18,062 nt of DNA, taken from contig JAEYTW010000412.1 in assembly GCA_023433835.1 (NCBI GenBank), positions 1 to 18,062 on the forward strand, read 5' to 3'. Below are positions 1 through 7,160 of the stretch, piece after piece. Origin of the DNA: Pseudomonadota bacterium. GTDB taxonomy: Bacteria; Pseudomonadota; Alphaproteobacteria; Ferrovibrionales; Ferrovibrionaceae. Every line of letters begins with the position of its first letter. Position 1 is the stretch's first letter. The notes under the pieces are model-generated. The model did not search any database. It worked only from the letters and a program-made list of their open reading frames with translations, and was not told the origin of the DNA. The translations under genes were made by a program, and so were the position numbers.

Positions 1-702
1 GTCGAGCCGACCGCGGCCGGCCGGCGCTTCCACGCGGTGACGGCCGACGTGCTTGCCCGCCTCGGCACCGCGGCCGCCGGGCTGAAGCGGCGGGGGGCTG
101 CGTCGGCGGTCCGCCTCAGCGTGCTGCCGTCCTTCGCCGGGCAATGGCTGCTGCCGCGGCTGGAAGCCTTCCGGGCTGAGCGGCCCGATATCGACGTCGA
201 GATCGCCTCCGACCGTGCCCTGACCGATTTCACCCGCGGCGGCATCGACCTTGCGGTGCGCTACGGCCTCGGCCGCTGGCCGCAATTGCGCGTCGAGCCG
301 TTGATGCCTGAACGGCTGTTTCCGGTGGCGCAGCCCGGGACGCCCGCGATCGCCGGGCCGCGGGATCTTGCGGGCCGCGTGCTGCTGCATGACGAAACCG
401 CAGCCGACTGGCAGGAATGGCTCGGCGCCGTCGGCTGGCCGATGCCGGGGCGGCGGCGCGACGGTGTGCATGACGACTACAACCTGGTGATCGCGGCCGC
501 GACTGCCGGGCCGGGCATCGCCATGGGCCGCAGCCGGCTGGTGGCGCGCGACCTGGCGGCCGGGCGGTTGATCCGGCTGTCCGCGGTCGAGGTGATCAAC
601 CCCCGGGCCTACTACCTGGTGATGCCGCCGCGCCGGCCGACGGCCGCGGTCGAGGCATTCTGCGCCTGGATCGCGCGCGTCGCCGGCGAGGACGGCCGCT
701 GA
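1..702 (+). CDS. LysR-family transcriptional regulator, GcvA-like, 5' truncated by the window edge
   Basis: The reading frame is open from base 1 and ends at TGA 700-702. The first residues seen, VEPTAAGRRFHAV, match the end of the LysR winged helix-turn-helix region (normally LTPAGRRF). About 60-70 N-terminal residues carrying the DNA-binding domain therefore lie upstream of the window. The remaining ~233 residues form the substrate-binding domain: RLSVLPSFAGQWLLPRLEAF, then FTRGGIDLAVRYGLGRWP, then a late AAATAGPGIAMGRSRLV stretch. The pattern RYGxGxWP and the C-terminal LVMPPRRPTAAVEAFCAWI are typical of the GcvA-like branch. The internal ATG at 37 is not the real start. The inducer and target are unknown; the target may lie upstream. 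It ends one base before the convergent VOC gene. Confidence 0.9.
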   Translation, partial: VEPTAAGRRFHAVTADVLARLGTAAAGLKRRGAASAVRLSVLPSFAGQWLLPRLEAFRAERPDIDVEIASDRALTDFTRGGIDLAVRYGLGRWPQLRVEPLMPERLFPVAQPGTPAIAGPRDLAGRVLLHDETAADWQEWLGAVGWPMPGRRRDGVHDDYNLVIAAATAGPGIAMGRSRLVARDLAAGRLIRLSAVEVINPRAYYLVMPPRRPTAAVEAFCAWIARVAGEDGR

Positions 703-703
703 C

Positions 704-1105
704 CTATTCCGGCCGGTGGCAGCAGGCTTCGATGCGGTGGCCGTCGGGGTCGACCAGGAAGGCACCGTAATAGGCGGGATGGTAATGCGGCCGCAGACCG
801 GGCGCGCCGTTGTCGCTGGCGCCATGGGCCATGCCGGCGGCGTGGAAGGCGTCGACCGACCGGCGGTCGGCGGCGATGAAGGCAAGATGCTGGCCGGGGC
901 CCGAACCGATCCGGCCATGGCCCGGCATCTGGCAGCCGGCCGGGCCGTGCACCCAGAACGACGGTTTCTGGCCCGTGCCGTAGCCGACGACCTCGTATTC
1001 CTCGAGCGTCATGACGGGCTGGTAGCCAAGCGTCGCCATCACGGCGTCGTAGAAGGCGCGGGCCCGGGCGAAGTCGGTGGTGCCGATCGAAACATGGTCG
1101 AGCAT
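704..1105 (-). CDS. VOC-family protein (glyoxalase/bleomycin-resistance/dioxygenase fold), single domain
   Basis: This 133-residue protein starts MLDHVSIGTTDFARARAFYDAVMATLGY, the usual first beta-alpha-beta of a vicinal-oxygen-chelate domain. It ends with AFLVDPDGHRIEACCH, the usual metal-site strand. Likely metal ligands are His4, His73 (GQHLAF) and Glu126. One domain of this length is normal, and such proteins usually act as dimers. Many family members are lyases, dioxygenases or antibiotic-binding proteins, so the substrate cannot be assigned. The ATG at 1105 is preceded by GAGG about nine bases upstream. The gene is divergent from the drug exporter at 1180 and tail-to-tail with the LysR gene, one base apart. 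Cys-rich ends (ACC) are unusual but not diagnostic. Confidence 0.88.
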   Translation of the reverse strand: MLDHVSIGTTDFARARAFYDAVMATLGYQPVMTLEEYEVVGYGTGQKPSFWVHGPAGCQMPGHGRIGSGPGQHLAFIAADRRSVDAFHAAGMAHGASDNGAPGLRPHYHPAYYGAFLVDPDGHRIEACCHRPE

Positions 1106-1158
1106 GGCAGATGTCCTCGTTCTTCTGGTCCGCTGAAATTACCATGGCGGCGGATACC

Positions 1159-1173
1159 GAACTTGCTAAGTTC
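1159..1173. promoter_or_regulatory. Operator-like inverted repeat between the VOC and MFS genes
   Basis: GAACTTGCTAAGTTC is a perfect 6-bp inverted repeat around a 3-nt centre. It lies six bases before the preferred ATG (1180) of the exporter gene, in the short divergent region it shares with the VOC gene (1106-1179). If translation begins at 1180, the repeat sits in the leader, where a repressor could block transcription. If it begins at 1144, the repeat is coding. A 6-bp inverted repeat of this kind is expected a few times by chance in a window this size, so only its position makes it interesting. Confidence 0.3.
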
Positions 1174-1179
1174 CGCGCC

Positions 1180-2358
1180 ATGCTGCGCACCGAATCCCTT
1201 GGTTTTCTGTTGCTACTCGCCGCGCTGACCTCGCTCGGCCCGCTGTCGACCGACATGTATCTGCCGACCCTGCCGGCGCTGAAGCTGGAATTCGCCGCCG
1301 ATGTCGGCCAGGTGCAGCTGACGCTCAGCCTGTTCCTGGTCGGCTTCGCCGTCACCCAGCTGATCTACGGGCCGGTGTCCGACCGGCTCGGCCGCAAGAA
1401 GCCGATCCTGTTCGGCCTCGCCCTGTTCGTCGTCGCCACGCTGTGCTGCACCTTCGCCTGGTCGATCGAGGCGCTGATCGCCGGCCGCTTCCTGCAGGCG
1501 CTGGGCGCCTGTGCGGGCGTCGTGCTGGGCCGTGCCGTGGTGCGCGACCTGTTCACCCGGGAACGGGCGGCGCGCATGCTTGCCTATCTCGGCATGGCGA
1601 TGTCGTTCGCGCCGATGATCGCACCGACCATCGGCGGCTATCTGCAGCTGGCGCTGGGCTGGAAATCGGTCTTCGTCGCGCAGGCCGTCTTCGGCCTGAC
1701 GCTGTTCGTGCTGGCCTGGCGCAAGCTGCCCGAAAGCAACCTCGCCCCCGATCCCCATGCGCTGTCGCCGCGGCGGATGCTGCGCAACTATGCGACCCTC
1801 CTGACCTCGCGCCACTATATCGGCTTCGCGCTGTCGGTGGCGGCGGGTTATGCCGGGCTGTTCTCCTGGATCTCCGGCTCGTCCTTCGTGCTGATCGACG
1901 TCTATGGCGTGCCCTCGCAGCATTTCGGGCTCTATTTTGCCGGGATCTGCGTGGGCTACGTCATCGGCACCCTGACCTCGGCGCGGATCGGCCTGCGGCT
2001 GGGGCTGGAGCGGATGATGACCATCGGCACCGGCGTCATCGCGCTGGGCGGCGTCGCCATGCTGACGCTGGTCCTGCTGCATCTGGACGGGCCGCTGACG
2101 CTGCTGGCCCCGATGATGGTGTTCACGATGGGATTGGGCTTCGTCATGCCGCAGGGGCAGGCCGGGGCGCTGTCGCCGTTTCCGCAGATGGCGGGGTCGG
2201 CCGCGGCGCTGATGGGATCGCTGCAATTCGCCATCGCCGCGATCGTCGGGGCGATCGGCGGGCACGGCTTCGACGGCACGGCTTTCCCGATGGCCCTGTC
2301 GCTCGCGCTCAGCGGCGTGGTCAGCGCCGGCGCCTACCACTTCATCGCCAGACGCTAG
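1180..2358 (+). CDS. Bcr/CflA-family multidrug efflux transporter (MFS, DHA1)
   Basis: An inner-membrane proton-driven exporter of the major facilitator superfamily. From the ATG at 1180 it is 392 residues, close to the ~400 usual for Bcr/CflA proteins. Helix 1 contains PLSTDMYLPTLPAL, the signature (D in TM1, YLP) of this drug-exporter branch. MFS motif A follows as GPVSDRLGRKKPILFG at residues 64-79 between TM2 and TM3. The motif C-like helix 5 segment is MSFAPMIAPTIGGYLQ. About twelve hydrophobic segments are visible, with a charged central loop near RKLPESNLAPDPHALSPRR. In-frame ATGs also occur at 1111 and 1144, none with a clear ribosome site. I prefer 1180 because related proteins begin close to helix 1 and because it leaves a promoter region facing the divergent VOC gene. 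The substrate is unknown; relatives export bicyclomycin, chloramphenicol and similar drugs. Confidence 0.88.
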   Translation: MLRTESLGFLLLLAALTSLGPLSTDMYLPTLPALKLEFAADVGQVQLTLSLFLVGFAVTQLIYGPVSDRLGRKKPILFGLALFVVATLCCTFAWSIEALIAGRFLQALGACAGVVLGRAVVRDLFTRERAARMLAYLGMAMSFAPMIAPTIGGYLQLALGWKSVFVAQAVFGLTLFVLAWRKLPESNLAPDPHALSPRRMLRNYATLLTSRHYIGFALSVAAGYAGLFSWISGSSFVLIDVYGVPSQHFGLYFAGICVGYVIGTLTSARIGLRLGLERMMTIGTGVIALGGVAMLTLVLLHLDGPLTLLAPMMVFTMGLGFVMPQGQAGALSPFPQMAGSAAALMGSLQFAIAAIVGAIGGHGFDGTAFPMALSLALSGVVSAGAYHFIARR

Positions 2359-2408
2359 ATCAAACCATGTTAAATCGGAATCGATTTAACATGGGTAATT
2401 TGATCTAG
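2355..2408. repeat. Large bulged palindrome overlapping the MFS stop codon; first half of a composite element
   Basis: Bases 2355-2364 (CTAGATCAAA) pair with 2399-2408 (TTTGATCTAG), and 2365-2377 (CCATGTTAAATCG) pair perfectly with 2382-2394 (CGATTTAACATGG). The loop is GAAT and a 4-nt bulge GTAA lies on the 3' side. That gives 23 perfect base pairs. The element begins at the base before the MFS stop codon TAG. Its right end is part of a second, 16-bp palindrome TTTGATCTAGATCAAA at 2399-2414, so CTAGATCAAA occurs twice (2355-2364 and 2405-2414). The arms are AT-rich, unlike the surrounding GC-rich DNA, and lack a run of T. It looks like a dispersed REP/MITE-type palindrome that may also end transcription. 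Confidence 0.75.
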
Positions 2409-2418
2409 ATCAAAGGCT

Positions 2419-2460
2419 TAGAGCATCTTATCCGCGTCCAAGAGGACGCGGGATGCTCTA
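2419..2460. terminator. GC-rich bulged hairpin overlapping the PBP stop codon; probable bidirectional terminator and repeat element
   Basis: TAGAGCATC (2419-2427) pairs with GATGCTCTA (2452-2460), and CCGCGTCC (2432-2439) pairs with GGACGCGG (2444-2451). The loop is AAGA and a 4-nt bulge TTAT (2428-2431) lies on the 5' side. All 17 pairs are perfect. The last three bases are the stop codon (TAG on the minus strand) of the penicillin-binding protein gene. It lies between convergent genes, as expected for a shared terminator, though no U-tract follows on either strand. The TAGAGCAT...ATGCTCTA ends resemble the terminal palindromes of short dispersed repeats seen in some alphaproteobacteria; that comparison is from memory. 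Confidence 0.65.
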
Positions 2461-4548
2461 GCGATTGGCGGCCGACGGGTTCCAGCGGGCGGGGTCGTTG
2501 GGCGTCGTCGGCTGCAGGGCCGGGGGCACGATACTGCGCGGCGGCGCCGCCGCAGCGGTGGTCGAGATGGTGTCGAACGTGCTTGCCGGCCGCGGGCTTG
2601 CGACCAGCAGCGGCTTGGCCGGCTGGTCCTTCAATGCCGCCGTCATGAACTGTTTCCAGATCTGGGCGGGCAGGCCGCCGCCGGTCACCTTGTGCATCGG
2701 GCTGGCATCGTCGTTGCCCACCCAGACGCCGGCGGTGAGATCGGCGGTATAGCCCATGAACATCGCGTCGCGGAAATCCGAGGACGTGCCGGTCTTGCCC
2801 GCGGCGGGACGGCCGAGCTGGGCGGCCTTGCCGGTGCCGCCCTCGATGACGCCGGTCAGCAGCGCATTGGTTTCGGCCACGATCGACGTGTCGAGGACGC
2901 GCAGGCTGCGCGGCGCCGGCCGCTTGTAGACCAGGTTGCCGCGGCGATCCTTGATCGAGACGATGCCGTAGGGTTCGACGGCCACGCCGCCATTGGCGAC
3001 GGTGTCGTAGGCCCCGGTCAGCTCGACCAGCGAGACGCCCAGCGCGCCCAGCGCGATCGAGGGCACGGCCATCATGTCGGTCGACAGGCCCAGCCGGCGG
3101 GCCATGTCGATGACCCGGCCGCGCCCCACCTTCTCGGTCAGCTGCACGGCGACGGTGTTGATCGAGCGCGCGGCGGCGGTGCGGAAGCTGACCTCGCCCA
3201 TATAGCCGCCCTCGTAATTGCGAGGCCGCCAGTTGCCGACCGAGATCGGCCCGTCGACGAAGGTCGAATCGGGGCGGTAGCCGGCCTCCAGCGCGGCCAG
3301 GAAGACGAACAGCTTGAACGCCGAACCGGGTTCGCGCCGCGCCTGGGTGGCGCGGTTGAACGGGCTTTCGCGCCAGTCGCGGCCGCCGACCATGGCGCGG
3401 ATCGCGCCGTCGGGCGACATCGCCACCAATGCCGCCTGGCCGGCTTCCGCCTTCTGCCCTTCGCGGTCGAGCACGTCGGTCACGGCCTTCTCCGCCGCCT
3501 GCTGCTGGTTGAGGTCGAGGGTGGTCTGCACGATCAGGTCGTCGGTCGAGCGGCCCAGCAGGTCGTTGAGCTCGTCGAGCAGGTAGTCGGCGAAATAGCG
3601 GGCGCCGCGCGCCGGCTCGCGCCCGGCGGCAAGCTGGGCGGGCTGGGCCTGCGCCGCCTTGGCCTGTTCCTCGGTGATGTAGTCGGCAGAGGCCATGTTG
3701 GCCAGCACGGTGGCGGCGCGATTCTGCGCCGCGGTCAGGTTGGCGGTCGGCGACAGCTTGGAAGGCGCGCGCAACAGCCCGATCAGCATCGCCGACTCGG
3801 TCAGGTTCAGCTGCTTGGCGGGCTTGGCGAAATAACGCTGGGCGGCGGCCTCGACGCCATAGGCGCCGGCGCCGAAATAGACCCGGTTCAGGTAGAGCTC
3901 GAGGATCTCGTCCTTGGTGAACTTGTGCTCGAGCCACATCGACAGCAGCAGTTCCTGCACCTTGCGCTTCAGGGTGCGGTCGCCGGAGAGATAGACGTTC
4001 TTGGCCAATTGCTGGGTGATGGTCGACCCGCCCTGGACCAGCCGCCCGGACGTCAGGTTGACGTAGATGGCGCGGGCCAGGCCGATCAGGTCGAGGCCGA
4101 AGTGATGGTAGAAGCGGCGGTCCTCGGTCGCGATCAGGGCCTGGCGCACGGTCAGCGGAATCTGCTCGGCCGTCAGATGCTCGCCATAAAGGTCGCCATA
4201 AGTGGCGATCATGGCGCCGCCGCTGGACAACAGCGTCACCGACGGGCGGCGGTCGATATCGTGCAGGCCTGAGACGGGCGGCAGGTCGTAGGCGAAATAA
4301 GCGAGCACCAGGCCCAGCGCCACGCCGCCCCAGATCATCGCCACCGCGGCCCATTGCAAGGCCTTGCCCGCGAGGCCGCGCGGCCACAGCCGCAGCTTGG
4401 CTTTCGCCTTCGCCGGCTTTTTCGCCCTGGCCGCCTTCGGCCTGGCCTGCTTCGGCGGCTTCTCGTCGCCGCCGCCGGTCAACTCCGGCCGGTCCTTCGG
4501 ATCGGCCCGCAGGCCGCGCCGTGCCCCTCGCTCCATCTCTTCCGCCAT
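2458..4548 (-). CDS. Class A penicillin-binding protein (PBP1A family), bifunctional transglycosylase/transpeptidase
   Basis: This 696-residue enzyme polymerises lipid II into glycan strands and cross-links the peptides on the periplasmic face. The N-terminal 60 residues are cytoplasmic and rich in Lys/Arg/Ala/Pro, followed by one membrane anchor (about 65-86). The glycosyltransferase-51 domain holds the catalytic Glu142 in ATEDRRFYHHFG, then GGSTITQQLAKN (173-184) and ELYLNRVYFGAGAYGVE (217-233). The transpeptidase domain carries all three motifs: Ser409-Ala-Phe-Lys412, Ser462-Ile-Asn464 and Lys585-Thr-Gly587. The tail is Pro/Ala/Thr-rich. It is shorter than the ~850-residue E. coli PBP1A and leaves little room between the domains for the extra OB-fold region. 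The ATG at 4548 is used; M5 is an alternative. The stop lies inside the hairpin at 2419-2460. The hydrolase gene upstream ends 51 bp before the start, so the two may be co-transcribed. Confidence 0.95.
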   Translation of the reverse strand: MAEEMERGARRGLRADPKDRPELTGGGDEKPPKQARPKAARAKKPAKAKAKLRLWPRGLAGKALQWAAVAMIWGGVALGLVLAYFAYDLPPVSGLHDIDRRPSVTLLSSGGAMIATYGDLYGEHLTAEQIPLTVRQALIATEDRRFYHHFGLDLIGLARAIYVNLTSGRLVQGGSTITQQLAKNVYLSGDRTLKRKVQELLLSMWLEHKFTKDEILELYLNRVYFGAGAYGVEAAAQRYFAKPAKQLNLTESAMLIGLLRAPSKLSPTANLTAAQNRAATVLANMASADYITEEQAKAAQAQPAQLAAGREPARGARYFADYLLDELNDLLGRSTDDLIVQTTLDLNQQQAAEKAVTDVLDREGQKAEAGQAALVAMSPDGAIRAMVGGRDWRESPFNRATQARREPGSAFKLFVFLAALEAGYRPDSTFVDGPISVGNWRPRNYEGGYMGEVSFRTAAARSINTVAVQLTEKVGRGRVIDMARRLGLSTDMMAVPSIALGALGVSLVELTGAYDTVANGGVAVEPYGIVSIKDRRGNLVYKRPAPRSLRVLDTSIVAETNALLTGVIEGGTGKAAQLGRPAAGKTGTSSDFRDAMFMGYTADLTAGVWVGNDDASPMHKVTGGGLPAQIWKQFMTAALKDQPAKPLLVASPRPASTFDTISTTAAAAPPRSIVPPALQPTTPNDPARWNPSAANR

Positions 4549-4599
4549 GTCATCGATCTGCGCGTCGAGAATGGCAAAAGCATGGCGGCAAACCGTTAC

Positions 4600-5463
4600 T
4601 CAATCCTTCAGGCGGTGTTGCAGGAAGGCCATGACCTCGTCGATCGCCTTGGCCCGGGCCGCCGGATCGGTGCCGATATGCGCCCGGCCCGTGCCGTCGG
4701 CCGAATGGGCCAGGCCCTCGCGGATCCGGATCTTCATGTCGGGGGCGTCGAAATCGTGATAGGCGCCCGGGTAAAGGGTGATGGCGATTGGATCGCCCGC
4801 GGCCTGGCGGCGCCTGGCCAGGGCTTCGCACGGGGCGGCCGGGGTCCAGTCGTCGGCGGCGCCCATCTCGATCTGCAGGGGAATGCGGGCCCGCCATCTG
4901 GAATTCTCGTTGAAGCCGCGGCAACCGGGATAGAACGCCACAGCGGCGCGAAAGTTGCCACCGGGCAGACGCGCCGCATTGCCGGTGCCGTCGTTGACCA
5001 GCCCCAGCACGGTCTGCGCCCCCGCCGACCAGCCGAAGGCGGCGACGCGGTCACCCTGGACAGGGGCCTGGCCGCGCAGGAACGCCAGGGCGCCGAGGGC
5101 ATCGTCGATCCGCACGCCCGGGGCCAGGCGCGCGGCACCCTTGCCGCAGGTCGACTTGATCCCGCGCGGCCCGAAGGAATCGACGGCCAGCGCGACGTAA
5201 CCCGCCGCGGCCAGCCGTTCGGACCAGTCGAGGATGCGGCTGTTGACCTTGCCCGACGGCGTCGTCGGCCCGCCGCAGCCATGCAGCAGCACCACCGCCG
5301 GATGCGGCCCGGGCGTTGCGGGTTGCCACAGCCAACCCTCGATCCGTGTCGCCGGCTGGTCATGCGAGGCGAAGGCGACCTTGTCCTGGGCCATGGCCGG
5401 CATGGCCGGCAAACCGGTCAGCATCACCGCCATCAGCGCCATCCCGCGATTGGACAAACGCAT
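4600..5463 (-). CDS. Exported dienelactone-hydrolase-family alpha/beta hydrolase
   Basis: With the ATG at 5463 the protein is 287 residues. The first 26 (MRLSNRGMALMAVMLTGLPAMPAMAQ) form a signal peptide with an AMA-Q cleavage site, so the enzyme should be periplasmic or secreted. The alpha/beta-hydrolase core shows the oxyanion-loop strand PAVVLLHGCGG (55-65), the nucleophile elbow GWSAG with Ser146, an acidic residue in MGAADDW (Asp204 or Asp205), and His236 in YHDFD. Classical dienelactone hydrolases use Cys in a GxCxG elbow; here it is Ser, so it may be an esterase or peptidase-like hydrolase rather than a true dienelactone hydrolase. A second in-frame ATG at 5493 has no ribosome site, whereas 5463 has AAGG nine bases upstream. 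Longer upstream frames are non-coding. It is divergent from the RND operon. Confidence 0.87.
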   Translation of the reverse strand: MRLSNRGMALMAVMLTGLPAMPAMAQDKVAFASHDQPATRIEGWLWQPATPGPHPAVVLLHGCGGPTTPSGKVNSRILDWSERLAAAGYVALAVDSFGPRGIKSTCGKGAARLAPGVRIDDALGALAFLRGQAPVQGDRVAAFGWSAGAQTVLGLVNDGTGNAARLPGGNFRAAVAFYPGCRGFNENSRWRARIPLQIEMGAADDWTPAAPCEALARRRQAAGDPIAITLYPGAYHDFDAPDMKIRIREGLAHSADGTGRAHIGTDPAARAKAIDEVMAFLQHRLKD

Positions 5464-5566
5464 CAATTGAGACCTTACAAGCTTTGAAGTCATTGACAGT
5501 TTTTCGGTATCGCCGTCACATGCCCCGCCACGTGTCATCAACAGACTCCGTTCGCCCCAGGGTGCC
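5464..5566. promoter_or_regulatory. Divergent promoter region between the hydrolase and the RND efflux operon
   Basis: These 103 bp separate two divergent starts. A perfect TTGACA lies at 5493-5498 on the plus strand. The hexamer 17 bases later is a poor -10 (TCACAT, 5516-5521), so the promoter is only a suggestion. TTGACA overlaps the small palindrome GTCATTGAC (5490-5498). The sequence is more AT-rich in its left half (5464-5510) than in the rest. No long operator is obvious, which leaves the control of the efflux operon open. The hydrolase has AAGG at -10 on the minus strand, and the lipoprotein gene has AGGG shortly before its ATG. Confidence 0.4.
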
Positions 5567-7132
5567 ATGCAGTCTTCTTCCCACACGGTGCACGCTGCCA
5601 CGAGATCCGCCGATCGCCGCCGCCTGCTGGTGTCGTCGACTGCCGCGCTGAGCTTCGCGCTGATCCTGGCGGGATGCAACGTGGGGCCGAACTTCCTCTC
5701 GCCCAAGCCGCCCGAGGTCGCGCGTTTCACCACCGGCGTGATGCCCGACCAGACCGCGTCGTCGCCGGCGCCCACCGGCGATGCCCAGCGCTTCCTGAGC
5801 GGGGCCGACGTGCCGGCGCGCTGGTGGTCGGTATTCGGCTCGCCCGAGATCGACCGGCGCATTGCCATCGCGCTGGAACACAACCCTTCCGTCACCTCGG
5901 CCCAGGCGGCCCTGCGCCAGGCGCAGGAAAACCTGAATGCCGCGGCCGGCGGCCAGTTTCCGCAAGTCTCCGGCGCGCTGGGCGCGACCCGGCAGAAATC
6001 GTCGCTGGCCGGGATCGGCATCGAGAATTCGCAGGCGCCCAGCCCGATCTATACGCTCTACAACGCCTCGGTCAGCGTCTCCTACACCATCGATCTCTTC
6101 GGATCGATCCGCCGCCAGGTCGAGGCGCAGGCGGCATTGGCCGACGTGAGCCAAGCCGAGCTCGACGCGACCTACCAGACCCTGATCGCCAACGTCGTCA
6201 CCGCCTCGATCCAGGAAGCGTCGCTGCGCGCCCAGATCGGGGCGACCCGCGACATCGTCACCGCCTTCGAACGCCAGCTGGAGCTGATCCAGGCCCAGCA
6301 GAACTTCGGCGCGCGCTCGATGGCCGACGTGCTGCAGGCGCGCTCGCAGCTCGCCGCCCAGCGCGCCCTGCTTCCGCCCCTGCAGCAGCGGCTGGAGCAG
6401 ACGGGCAACCAGCTCGCGACCTATCTCGGCCGCCTGCCGGCCGAGGCCGATCTGGCGCCGGTCCAGCTCGACGGCCTGACCCTGCCGCCCGACATCCCGG
6501 TCTCGCTGCCGTCGACGGTGGTGGCCAACCGCCCCGACATCCGCGCCGCCGACGCCCAGCTGCATCAGGCAACCGCTCAGGTCGGCGTCGCCACCGCCAA
6601 CCGCCTGCCCAACATCGTCCTGTCGGGTTCGCTCGGGAGCCAGGCGACGTCGATGAACGACATCTTCGGCGCGGGCAGCGGCATCTGGACCCTGGGGCTG
6701 AACCTGGCCCAGCCGATCTTCCAGGGCGGCACCCTGACGGCGCGCCAGCGCGCGGCCGAGGCGGCGCTGCAGAAGGCGGTGGCCGATTATCGCGTCACCG
6801 TGCTGACCGCCTTCCAGGACGTCGCCAACGCCCTGCGCGCCCTGGTGATCGATGCCGAGACCTTGCGGGCCCAGGCGGCCTACGAACTTGCTGCGGCCGA
6901 CTCGCTGCGGCTGGTGCGCAGCCAGTACGATGCCGGGGCCATCAACATCCTGTCGGTACTGGATGCCGAGCGGCAGACGCTGCAGTCGCGCATCGCGCTG
7001 ATCCAGGCGCGCGCCGCCCGGCTGCAGGATACCGCCGCGCTCTATGCCGCCCTCGGCGGCGGCTGGCAGGATGCGGCGGCGCTGGCGCCGCCGCTGCCGC
7101 CCCGGCGCGACCGTCCGTGGCTGGCCCAATGA
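5567..7132 (+). CDS. RND efflux outer-membrane factor, OprM/NodT-type lipoprotein
   Basis: The outer-membrane channel of a tripartite pump, 521 residues. A basic region (RSADRRRLL) leads into a hydrophobic segment ending in the lipobox LAGC, with the lipidated Cys37 followed by NVGPNF, as in OprM/NodT lipoproteins (CxxxPxY/F). Two outer-membrane efflux-protein repeats follow. Each has long helices and small-residue turns, including SALAAQRALLPPLQQRLEQ-like heptads in the first half and DAGAINILSVLDAERQTLQSR near the C-terminus. TIDLFGSIRRQVE and GLNLAQPIFQGGTLTARQR are the paired strand-to-helix signatures of the two repeats. It is first in an operon with the adaptor (28 bp gap) and pump (10 bp after the adaptor). 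Placing the channel gene first is less common than adaptor-pump-channel. Confidence 0.93.
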   Translation: MQSSSHTVHAATRSADRRRLLVSSTAALSFALILAGCNVGPNFLSPKPPEVARFTTGVMPDQTASSPAPTGDAQRFLSGADVPARWWSVFGSPEIDRRIAIALEHNPSVTSAQAALRQAQENLNAAAGGQFPQVSGALGATRQKSSLAGIGIENSQAPSPIYTLYNASVSVSYTIDLFGSIRRQVEAQAALADVSQAELDATYQTLIANVVTASIQEASLRAQIGATRDIVTAFERQLELIQAQQNFGARSMADVLQARSQLAAQRALLPPLQQRLEQTGNQLATYLGRLPAEADLAPVQLDGLTLPPDIPVSLPSTVVANRPDIRAADAQLHQATAQVGVATANRLPNIVLSGSLGSQATSMNDIFGAGSGIWTLGLNLAQPIFQGGTLTARQRAAEAALQKAVADYRVTVLTAFQDVANALRALVIDAETLRAQAAYELAAADSLRLVRSQYDAGAINILSVLDAERQTLQSRIALIQARAARLQDTAALYAALGGGWQDAAALAPPLPPRRDRPWLAQ

Positions 7133-7160
7133 CCCCATCGTCTGCAGCGGAGTTTGAAGC

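Noticed and set aside
2692..4272. 526-codon plus-strand open frame antisense to the penicillin-binding protein
   Set aside because: The composition (Gly, Arg, His, Asp, Gln) and lack of any motif mark it as a shadow of the real gene, whose three catalytic motifs are intact.
5464..6021. N-terminal extension of the hydrolase frame upstream of its signal peptide
   Set aside because: It runs antisense to the efflux lipoprotein gene. A signal peptide and ribosome site fix the start at 5463.
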